Below, in pieces: positions 34,601 through 46,600 of a DNA stretch of 64,000 bases. Below the pieces are notes generated by a model, which was not told the origin of the DNA, did not search any database, and worked only from the letters and a program-made list of their open reading frames with translations. This stretch comes from Apoderus coryli (taxonomy: Eukaryota; Arthropoda; Insecta; Coleoptera; Attelabidae). The stretch lies in the NCBI GenBank assembly GCA_911728435.2, contig OU452205.1, positions 14,080,260 through 14,144,259 of the forward strand, in the 5' to 3' direction. Within the stretch, counting starts at the first letter, position 1. Every line of letters begins with the position of its first letter. Position numbers and translations under genes: made by a program.

Positions 34601-37600
34601 CAGTACCGTAAAATAAACATGTGAGATATTCTCTGAACCTTCAACATTAGCAAAAAATCCCAACCTCCAACAATATCAGAAATAATTTCACATACATATT
34701 GTCACGAGTACAGATTCCAAAATTATTAATAAATAAATATAAATTATAAATAAATAAGAAACCCCAGATGTTCGACGGAAAAATACCAACATATTAATTT
34801 TCAGTGTATTCTAGTTTATCTAGATGAGTCACCATTTCTCGATAATCAGGAGCCCTGCCTCTTACCCTCCGCTTTCAAGGGTAGTCATACTGAAAAATGC
34901 AGCATCAGCTATTCTGACCACCACCATCTAAATAAACGCGACGTAGGGGTGGTGGCGCAATATAATTATTATATTATTAACCAATTAGCAAAGAGAAATC
35001 AGAAAACCATCTTTGATTCAATCCAACCTCCCTCATTATCATTGGTCACACAGGGAGGATTTAGGCGCAAGATTGTTTAAGAGAGGGATAACTCTTTTAT
35101 TATAAATTCTCCTCTCCAGAGAAATAAGTTTAGTTGTGTCCTGATTTTAAACTAATAGTAAGAAAACCTGAAGGAAGTAAAATGTGAACCATAGTGTATC
35201 TTGACCGTATGTGGTCTTATATTTTAATGTAAGTAATATTATTTGTATTCTATTATTATAACTCTATAGTCTCTAATTTCATCATTTTGTAAACTCTTCT
35301 CAACTTTAACTGTTAATAAACTTAACCTATTTAAACTTGGTATTCGGTGTTTCATCTTTTAGATAAGGTCCTTATTTTCAATGCCCTCGTAGTTCACGTT
35401 AAACCTAAACGTGACAATATTCAACAGTGACCTACTGAACTGAAAAAAAAAATAATTGCACACACACTCATCAATCTCACCCAATGTACAGGCACAATCG
35501 GTCAAAATTATTACAAAAAATATTTACAGGCGATCCCAACAAAATATTGTTGAGAACGGATAGGATAAAATGTGATATTGTTTCGACTTCCCAACTGTGG
35601 GACGTGAAAATTTATTTTGCATAGCAATTGTGGACAATGAATCTTGTAATGAATCAATTTATAGAAGTAGCGCAAAGAAGCGAGCAATCGTCTTATTTCC
35701 AAACTTACCATCTCAAAGTGACCCAGAGTCGCTGTATAATCTAAACAACCCCGAGGGGGAAATATTCCTTATAGATAGCGCACGAATTTTCTTTGAATTT
35801 TCTGAATTGTATATACAGGGTGTCCGGAAAAAGGAGGTCAATCCGTTAACCACAGATTCCTTGAGCAAAAATAATATGAGTTTTAAGATGTCATTTTTCA
35901 TTTTAGCCCTCCATTTTCGATATACAGGACGTCAAAGTTGAAAATTTAAAACCAATATTTTTAAATAATTCTAGTATTTATTGAGATATTGGATTCAAAT
36001 TTAGTGTGTTGCTTCAGCATAAAGAGCTACTTCTTTCCAAAAAACAACACAAAAAACAATGCCTTAATAGCCAAAATACGGGATGTTCAGTACCTATTGA
36101 CCCTCCCAAGTTTTTATTACGTACGCCAATGACTTTTAAACTAATTTGTTATAGGTTACTATGTATTTGTGATTATTTTTTAACTCTTATAAAATTTGGA
36201 TAAAATCATTTGTTTTTGAGATATTTGGAAAAGTATTGGCTCTTGTTTGATGCCTCGGCGGCTCTGGCTATTCTTATAATATTGAAATATCAAGCAACCA
36301 AATATTAGTACCAGAGTTCTTGCCCGACAGGTTGAAAATATTGGGAAATCTGAAGTACACCAGATTTTAAAAAGACAGCAGCTTTACCCCTACTACATTC
36401 AAGAAGTACAATCTCTGCTGCCTCAAGACCTTGAGATGAGATCTAGGCTATGTAGGTGGATATGTGAAATGCATGACAGAGATATACACTTCATCAAAAA
36501 TATTTTGTTTACGGACGAAGCTACCTTTACTAGAAACGGGGTCACAAATATTCATAATACACATATCTGGGCAGAAGAAAATCCTCATGCCGTAGTAGAG
36601 ACACATCATCAAGTAAACTTTAAAGTCAACGTGTGGGTTGGTGTCGTGGATAATTTCTTTTTGGGTCCTGTAATTTTACCAGGGAATTTGACTGGTGATT
36701 CATTTTTAGCATTTCTTCAAAACATACTGCCCGATTTACTTGACGATTTGCCTCTCTTGATTAGACAAAATATTTGGTTTTAACTTGATGCTGCACCAGC
36801 GCATTTTGCTAGGAATGTAAGGAGATACTTACATGAAAACTTTCCCCAACGCTGGATTGGGCGAGGCCAAGATGCTCCTGTTAAATGGCCACCCCGATCT
36901 CCAGATCTTACTCCCTTGGACTATTCAGTCTGGGTTTGTATGAAAGATTTTGTTTATAAGGTTCCGATTTTGAGTGAAAATCATTTAATAGAGAGAATCT
37001 TACAAGCTGGGGAAGACTTAAGGTTGAAGCCTCATATTTTTCAAAGACTAAGATTTTCTTTACTAAAAAGAGCTCGCATATGCATTGAAAAGAATGGGGG
37101 TCATATCGAGCAATTTCTTTAGACTGGTAGTTTATCTAATGTTTATTTAGTTAGTTTTTCATGTTTTTAAAATAATATGTTTAAATAGTTAATATTTGAC
37201 TATGATGCTTCAAATTAAGTTAAAAATAATAAACAATTTCGTGTTCGTAGTGTTTAGTTTTATTACCTTTTCGAAAACTGTACTTAATTTGATGCACGGT
37301 AATGGTAATTTGAGTTAAATATGCTTGATTTAGTAGTGAAAATACCGTGAGCCGCGTAGACAACAAGAGCCAATACTTTTCAAAATATCTCAAAAACAAA
37401 TGATTTTATCCAAATTTTATAAGAGTTAAAAAATAATCAAAAATACATAGTAACCTATAAAAACTTAGTTCAAAAGTCATTGGCTTAGGTGATAAAAAAT
37501 TGGGGGGGTCAATAGGTACTGATCATCCCGTATTTCGGCTATTAAGGAATTGTTTTTTGTGTTCTTTTTTGGAAAGAAGTGCCTCTTTATGCTGAAGCAA

Positions 37601-40600
37601 CAGACTAAATTTGAATCCAATATCTCAATAAATACTAGAATTATTTAAAAATATTGGTTTTAAATTTTCAACTTTGGCGCCCTGTATATCGAACATGGAG
37701 GGCTAAAATGAAAAATGACATCTTAAAACTCATATTATTTTTGCCCAAGGAATCTGTGGTTAATGGATTGACCTCCTTTTTCCGGACACCCTGTATATGA
37801 TTATGGTAAACGGGATACCAGACAACGGAGCAGTATTCTAGTTTAGATCCAACATACGAATAATATTGTAATTCTTTATTGTCTCAATTTCCTATATACA
37901 TAGTATAGACAATATAAAGCCTTTATCGCCTCTAAATTGCTAAAACCCTTACAATTTCTAATAATAAAACCATACATTCCATTCGCCTCGGTCGCTTTTT
38001 TATTGATATGATCAACGAACGTAAATTTTGAATCAAAAATTACTCCAAGATGAGTCATAGTGTCAGTTCGAGAAATTGGCAGCCAATCCACCATATACTC
38101 GTATTCAACAAATTCTTTCTGCCTAGTATATATGACATACGAGGTCTGTTCATAAAGTTCCCGGAATTTTTGAATTGCGCGCGTCTGGAGAGTCCGGTGG
38201 TCAATTTTTTTTTTTATTGTGTTGGTACACATGTCCCTAATGTATGGTGAAATTTTCAGCTGTATTCATTGTTTACATTCTGTCTTGTAGCGGCTGGTGT
38301 AGACGTGTTTTTTTGAGCTCGGCGATTTTTGTTAGTTTAAACAATGGAAGAATTGAAGAGTCAAAGAATTTGTATTAAATTTTGCGTGAAAAATGAAATA
38401 AAGTGTAATCAAGTGTGCGAAATGTTACAGAGAGCCTACGGTGAGTCTGCTATGAAAAAAACAAGTGTTTACGAGTGGTATAAGTGTTTCCAAGATGGCC
38501 GCGAAGACGTTGAAGACGACGAACGCTCCGGTCGACCCAGCACGTCAATAATCGATGAAAATGTGGGAAAAGTGGAAAAAATGATTATGGATGATTGCCG
38601 AATCACAATTAGAGAAGTTGCTGATGAAGTTGGCATATCAGTTGGCTCATGCCATCATATTTTTTCAAAGGTTTTGGGCATGAAACGAGTGGCAGCAAAA
38701 TTCGTTCCAAAACTGCTGAATTTTGATCAAAAAAACAAACGCATTACCATCGCTCAGGAGCTGTTAAACGACGTCAACGACGATCCAAATTTACTTGAAA
38801 GAGTCATAACTGGTGATGAAACATGGGTGTACGGTTATGATGTCGAAACAAAAGCACAATCGTCCACGTGGAAGCACTCAACGTCACCAAGAGTGAAAAA
38901 AGCACGTCAAGTTCGATCAAATGTCAAGGTTTTGCTTACTGTTTTCTTCGATTATAATGGCATAGTGCATAAAGAATTCTTGCCAAAAGGTCAAACCGTC
39001 AATAAGGAGTATTACCTTGAAGTAATGCGACGTTTGCGTGAAGCAATTCGAAAAAAACGCCCCGATTTATGGAAAAACAATTCATGGGTTTTGCACCACG
39101 ATAACGCACCTGCTCATTCATCGTTACTTATTCGTGATTTTTTGGCTAAAAACAAGACTTTAATCATGCCCCAACCTCCTTATTCACCAGATATCGCTCC
39201 GTGTGATTTTTTCCTGTTCCCAAAGTTGAAGAGACCCATGAAAGGACAGCGTTTTTCATCGATTGAAGAGATAAAGGCAGAATCGCTGAGAGTGCTACAG
39301 AGCATTACAAAAAGTGACTATCAAGGGTGTTTCGAAGACTGGAAAAAACGCTGGCATAAGTGTATTATATCTAGGGGGGATTACTTTGAAGGGGACCATA
39401 TAGATGTAGACGAATAAATAAATATTTTTTTAGAAAAATGAGAATTCCGGGTACTTTTTGAACAGACCTCGTATTTACACTTGCTAGGATTCAAAGTTAA
39501 CTTATTTAAATTACACCAATCCATTATAGAATTCAGATTAGTTTGCAAGTTGATGCAATCACCAATGCCCGCTACCACTGAGTATATTTTTAGGTCATCA
39601 GCAAATAATAATCTTTGATATGTGAGATGCTCTTCTATATCATTAATGAACATTAAAAACAGTAATGGACCTAAATTTCCTTGGGGAACACCAGAAGAGG
39701 CTATATAGCGATAGGATTTGTACCCATTGCATGACACATATTGACACCTGTTACTCAAATATGATCTGAAAAATGCTTGAAGGTCTTTCGTAATAATAGA
39801 TAATAGGTAATTCTAATAAAGTAATTTTAGATGTTTCGTGTAGTAAGTATATTTTTAAAAATGAGCCCATCGAAGCGCAGTGACATAAAATTAATTTTAT
39901 CGAGTATACACAAGAGGATGTTTTTCTTTTAAAAATATTTGAAGCTACTACGTCATGTTTAAAAGTGCAAAAACTGCAGACAAAAAAAAAATTGCACCAT
40001 TTACCATGGTCTGTACTTGAGTTCAAAAGAAATGCAGATTTGTTGATAACGCCAGCAAGTGCGAATTTATGGTGTTTATGGCTAAATTCCAGCTGCAACA
40101 CAATTTGCATAATATATAAATTCCTACCTTTACTAAGACTGTCCTCTGATGCGCTATGCCGAATATTACCATTACTACCTGGCGGTTTGGCCACTTTATC
40201 CGCAGTCGTCTCTTTTACGCTACTTTGCCGGTGTAATACCACTTTTTGGGGTAATACTTTATTAACAACTGTTTTATTATTGCTCGACGTTGTATGTTGA
40301 AGAGGAGGTCCCATAGTCGTACCATTTGTTTCTAGATGAGGTCGTTGTGGCTGTTGCTTGGATAATCTATTCAAGTATACTTGATCGAGATTGGACTTTG
40401 ATCTGAAATATTAAACCTTAATAGTGAATAAAATAAAGAACTAAACGATAGGAACGAAGGACATCTACTGATTTATATTCTCATTACAGGAATATTAACA
40501 ATTTTAAATTTAACAGAATGTAACATTGCAGCAGTTGAGGGTATGTTTAACTCTGATACTGATACCTAAGCCTAAAATAAATGTTGTAAAGGACTTAGGC

Positions 40601-43600
40601 ATCGCCCTTGTTACAGATTATGCTTCCAAGTTCATGTAACTACACAGGAAATGATTTTATCTATACTAAATACGCCGACATTTGCTACTTCCCTTGTCTC
40701 GATAAATTAAATAAATAAATATACATTTAAATATCCTACAAAATATTGAGATCATATAATTTATGCTGTAGGTTTTTTTTGTTTGATTGAAAATAAATCA
40801 ATTCAAATGTTTGAAAATGGATAAGAAGCATAACTATTCCACGTTCCTTTATTGTATTCTTCGTACTTTTTCTCCATGAGAAAAACAACGATTTCGTAGC
40901 GACCTACCTAATGCCAACATAAGAGGGAATAGTGAATTAAGCATTCCAAGATTTTGCACAGCCATCTATAAAAGAAGTTTTTTTGTATGCGGATGACATC
41001 CAATTTTACATGCCTTTCTATGTAACAGATGCAGATGACGCTTTTATCAAAGTTAATGGGGACTTAGATGCTTTCTCGGACTGGTGTGAGGCCAATGGTT
41101 TAAAAATAAATCCTACTAAATCGATTGCTCTGTGTGTGGGCAGTGAGAGGCATGGGGAGATGATAACTCGGGATTACATAGTTACGATTAATAATGCGGT
41201 TATAAAGTGGGCGCATAAAGCGAAGAACCTTGGAGTAATATTTGACTCAAGACTAAGTTTTCATGAGCATTGCCTCACGGTTTACAGGAGTTCAATGTTC
41301 CGGCTTAAATCAATTTATCCGTTAAAGGGCTGCCTTGGGGAATCAACCAAATTGAAACTGGCCAGGGCGCTCATCTATCCTCACCTTGATTACTTTTCAC
41401 AAGTTTATTACAATTTTTTGACAAATTACAACAACGATAAAATACAAAGAGTTCAGAATGCTTGCATTAGATTCGCGTGCTCAGTGCCATACAGGTCTCA
41501 TATCACTCCTTTTCTCGATCGGCTAAACGAGCCTAGATTGTCTGTCAGACTTGAGTATCTTTACGTAATATTATTGTATAAAGTGTATCACTCAGATACA
41601 CCTATCTATTTAAAACAACTATTACAACGAAGGGCTGCTGTTCATAGTGTGAATATACGGCATAATACTTTCACGATTCCACAGCATGTGCGTTCGAAGT
41701 TTGAGGGCTGCTTCTCTTATGTGGCGCCTCAACTTCTGAACAAAGTAAATGATTTGTTGGACTTGCCTTTGCCACGATTTAAAACAGAATTATGGTTGCG
41801 TTTGGCACAGTAAGTTTTTGTTTTATTTTCTTACAATTTACTTTCTGATGTATATTAATTTAGAAATGGGTAGAGTGGAAGAATGGCTTAAAGCCAAATC
41901 TCTTTACTTTTGTGTGATGATTGTCGTACCAGATGTATATTTAATATTTTATGTATAATATGTACGATTATTATAATGTACTCGTATTATTATTTTGTAA
42001 AGGTTATTTGTAAAATATTATCACACAATAAATCGTTTATTTATTTAATAATACATAATAGCATTCCTGAGGTTGTAAAATATCTGAATGTGTATGGCTT
42101 TCGCAAAAAATCTCGAAATTTACTTTTCAATTCTCAACTGTCGTAATTTTCTGTCTGTCTGTTTTTTAATCGTACATATTTGAAATTTAAATTTGTTTCT
42201 TTTATTGAATTCTTCTTCTTTTCATGCCGTCTTCTCACAGAAGGTTGGCGACCACTTTTCTAAATTCTTCTCTGTCTTTTGCAACATGGAACAGTTCTCC
42301 AACGCTGAGATTTGTCCACTCTCTAATGTTTCGGAGCCAGGATTTTCTCTTTCTGCCGATACCCTTCTTCCCCTCAATTCTGCCCTGCATAATATTTTGT
42401 AACAGTAGATATTTGTCATTGCGTAATATGTGTCCTATGTACGATGTTTTTCTTATCTTAATGATTGTGAGCAGTTTTCGTTTTCGGCCGATGCGTCTCA
42501 ACACTTCGTCGTTGGTTATCCTATCAGTCCAAGGTATCTTCAGAATGCGCCTATAGAGCCACATCTCAAATGCTTCGAGCTTTTTAATCATTTGAGTCTT
42601 TAGCGTCCAAGTTTCCACTCCGTACATTAACACTGACCACACATAACACTCCACGAATCTCAATCTGATGCCAAGATTTAGATTTCTGTTTGTAAGCATT
42701 GTGGAATATTTCATAAATGCCTTTCGAGCCATTTCAATTCTGATCTTAATTTCCTGATCAGGGTCTATTTCAGAATTTATGACAGAGCCGAGATATTTGT
42801 ATTTTTGGACCTGCTCTATTCGGTTTCCATTTACTGTGAGAATAGGGTTAATATTTTGGTTTTTGCTTATGACCATCATTTTAGTTGTCTGCGTGTTTAT
42901 AGTGAGTCCCACCTCTTCACACTCTCGACTGACTCTTTCCAACAGGGTTTGAAGATCTTCTGCACTCTCCGTCATTATGGCAGTATCATCGGCGAACCTT
43001 AGGTTGTTAACCAATGTCCCTCCAATGTTTACCCCCTCAGGTCTCTCGTAAAGTGCTTTTTGAAATACAGACTGAGAGTATAGATTGAACAGTTGTGGGG
43101 ATAGAACGCAGCCTTGACGAACTCCTTTTTGGATTTCGACTTCATCAGTCTCGATATTTTTTATTAATTGTATATCACTTGGGTCCAATTTGATGCTCTT
43201 TAAGTTCTCTATGAGTTTGTCGTGTTGGACTTTATCGAAGGCCTTTTGGAAGTCAATGAAACAGACGTACACATCTTTATTGTATTCTCTACATTTCTGT
43301 AGCAGTACTGTGATGGCAAATAAAGCTTCCCTAGTTCCTAAACCCTCTCTAAAGCCAAACTGCGTCTCATCCAGTTGTTCTTCGCATTTTCGATATATTC
43401 TCTGTTGGATTATTTTTAAGAGTACTTTCAAGGTATGACTCATCAGACTGATCAACCGATACTCATCACAGGACTTGGGGTTGTTCTTTTTAGGCAAAGG
43501 AATGAAGACTGATTTAAGCCAATCTTTTGGGATTTCCCCTGTTTCGTATATTTGATTGAACATTTTTGTGATTTGAGTTAAGTTTCTATCGTCTAAGGCC

Positions 43601-46600
43601 TTCAAGAATTCAATTGGTATATTATCGGGTCCAGTCGCTTTTCTGCTCTTTGATGTTTTTATAGCATACTCCACTTCTGATTTTAGAATACATAGCTGTT
43701 CCGTCTGATTGTTTTCCTCTCTAACGTCATCTCGTCTTGCTGCAAATAGATGTTTAATGTATTCTTCACAAGTTTGTTTTTTGCCTTCTTCTGTTAACTG
43801 AATATCTCCTTGTATGTTTCTTGTGATCATCGGTATTCTTTTTTTTTTTGTATTTCCCGTTTATTGAATTGGTGAGTCGAAATTGTAGGGATTTGTTTAT
43901 ACATATATATAGTTCCTTATTTAAATTAATAATGGTATGTGTTCCTTTGTTGCGTTATTATTTGTTTACGGTTAAGTACAGTAGGTGTTAGCTAGATTTC
44001 GCGTTTTAACACCATGTAAATGGATATTTATGTTCAATAACGTCATTATTATTACAAATAATTTATGATATCTTAAAGACCATCACCAATTTATGGAGTA
44101 ATGTACTAATAATTATATACTATAATTATACTTATGCATTGGGCATATCCATAATAATCGGACAAATCTTTAAGTGTTTGATTTGCTCTGTGAGGCTATT
44201 TCTTCCTACACAGTTTGGATAAGGATCTTGTTCAATGCCCATTACAGCTTGTCGCTTTCTGTGATAATTTTTCATTCTTATGAATCACGCGAATATATTT
44301 AGAAATTTCGCCATCTTCAAATAAATAATAATAATAATAGCCTTTATTGCTCAACAGATTTCTCCCTTAACAGAGCAAAATTATAATACAATAGGTAATT
44401 CCACAAAAAAAAAACAAAATATTATACAAACACAATAAGCAATCCATTAAAAGTAAAACATGATTGATCTACACTAATTAAACAATTAACAAGAACAAAA
44501 AGAGAAACTACGACGCACAAACAGTCAGAGCAGCCCTCCTAAGTGCTTCCCTTGAACAATTAAAAATGTCACAGTCAGTGCAAATCAAATTAAAATTATT
44601 ACACATGACATATACGGGCGATTTTGTATAGAGGTTAGTGCAATGGCGCTGAGAGTAGAAAGTTAAAGGATTGCGGGCGCCAAGTCTGGGCACGTTAAAA
44701 TTTATTTGAGCCAAGAGTTCAGAACAGTCGATTCTATTATGTAAAAGATCATACAAAAATTTTAGAGAAAAAACTATTCTTCTAAACTCCAAACTCTTGA
44801 AATTGAACTTGTTCAGCAACAACGTATATTCAATCCCTCTGTCAGGATAAATACCGTCTGCCTTAAATGAAAGGTATTTCAAAAACTTTCTTTGGACACT
44901 CTCAACATTCCGCACATGAATCTGATAGATCGGGTACCAAATCAAGGAGCAATATTCGAGCTTCGAACGCACAAAAGAGATAAAACTTTCAACGCATCAA
45001 TGCTATGAAAACTCCTACAGCTTCTCACGATAAAACCGTAGGATCTCACAGCTTCACCAGTCCTAGCAGCCACATGAGGCACAAATGATAGACAAGAGTC
45101 GAAAAGCAGCAGCAGTCAGACACCTAGCTAGTGCGGTCCCACCAGCCGTGTAGCGAAAACTTATAATATTCTTCCTTCTAGTGAATGTCATACATTTGCA
45201 TTTATTCTCGTTGAGCGATAGATTATTAACGTTACACCAATGTTCCACTGCTCTCAGATCGTCCTGCAACCGAAGACAGTCTACATGAGAAGTAATAGGG
45301 GCGAACAACTTAAGATCGTCGGCAAAAAAAAAGCCGTTTTACACACAGACAATCATCTAGATCATTTATAAAAATAGAAAAAAGCAGTGGACCCAAATTG
45401 GATCCCTGCGGAACGCCTGAGGAAGCCCAATACCTCTCTGACGTATAGCCGTTATAATATACATATTGAAGTCTGTTCTGAAGATATGAAGTAATTAACG
45501 ACTTCAAACCATCATCAAATCCGAATCGATCGAGCTTTTGAACAAGTATTCGGTGATCCAAACGATCAAATGCTTTAGCAAAGTCTGTATACAACACATC
45601 AAATTGCCCACCACCATCAACAACCTCGTTCACTTGCTGAGTAAAAATTGCAAGGTTAGTGGCAGTGGACCTCCCGGTGAAAAACCCATGCTGATTAAGG
45701 GAAACTTGCCCATGTACGGAATTACATATTCTGTTATACAGCACAGCTTCAAATAATTTAGAGAAATTGGATAATATAGAAATCGGTCGATAGTTATTGA
45801 TGAGCGATCTGTCGCCTGCTTTATAAACAGGCACAACTCTTGCCTCTCGCCCCCGATCTGGAAACTTGCTTTCGTTGAGAGCCCTATTAAATATTGTTGC
45901 TAGTGGACTCGCCAAGATTCCCACGCAATCCTTTATTAAAAACGATGGCAACCCATCAGGTCCGGCCGTAAACTTGTTTTTCAATTTTTTACAAGAATCA
46001 ATTATTTCAGTTTCAGTAATATTCGACACAGAAATCGTGGAATAAGAGAAATTATTCACAATACTGACATCAGATTCACTGGGCTTCTGAAATACGCTAT
46101 TAAAAAACTCCGCAAAGCATTGCACTATAGCCTGTGGCTCGCTGTATTGCTCATTATTGAATGACATGACGCTAGGTATTCTTGTGGTATTATTTTTTGC
46201 ATGAAAAAATGACCAGAAACAGGCAGGATCCTTCATTAAGCCACCCTGCACGCGTTCCAGATACTCTGAATAGGCAACATCAATCTCACTTTTCACGGCT
46301 CTTCGAAGTCTTTGAAATTTTTCCAAACAGTTCGGATCACCAGTTCTTCTGTATTTTCTTAACTGCTGTTCTTTCTCCCTTATATTTCTAATTATTGTGG
46401 ATGTAAACCAGACCGGGAACTTGCGCTTGAAATTCCGAACTCGAGGGACATGCCTATCAATGATATTATAGATAATTTCATACATTTTGTCTACCACAAC
46501 GTTAATGTCATCGCCACCATCGCCGACCTCAGACCAATCCTCCAAAAGAAGTGCGCCATACAAGCTTGGGTAATCCGCTTTCTTGAAATTATATGGAGTG

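Larger units (their letters stand above)
34488..39788 (-). mobile_element. CR1/Daphne-like LINE split by three later insertions
   Basis: Minus-strand LINE pieces at 39788-39474, 38137-37798, 35811-35417 and 34699-34488 join into one element. Coding order is YVSCNGYKS, SSGVPQG, FADDLKIYS, LTLNPSKCK | YTRQKEFVEY, HLGVIFDSKFTF, YVGSKLEYCSVVWYP | IQKIQRKF, LEIRRLLASLRYFYK | 3' UTR and GGGCAATAAATGTTTATTATT. The interruptions are a mariner (38140-39471), a decayed mariner (35814-37795) and a solo LTR (34700-35416), each with its own target duplication. CGTAATAATA near 34484 and 39789 may be the LINE target duplication, but the AAT-rich tail makes this uncertain. Confidence 0.85.

Noticed and set aside
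35597..35941. Plus-strand open frame of about 114 codons
   Set aside because: It crosses from LINE antisense into the mariner TIR; no domain.
39751..40374. One long minus-strand frame of about 207 codons as a single exon
   Set aside because: Only its first part is coding; a splice donor at 40127 ends the KATNB1 exon, and the rest is intron.
40983..41813. Treating the open RT-like frame as a host reverse transcriptase gene
   Set aside because: It begins at the YADD active site with no upstream palm and ends in a LINE 3' UTR; a 5'-truncated insertion.
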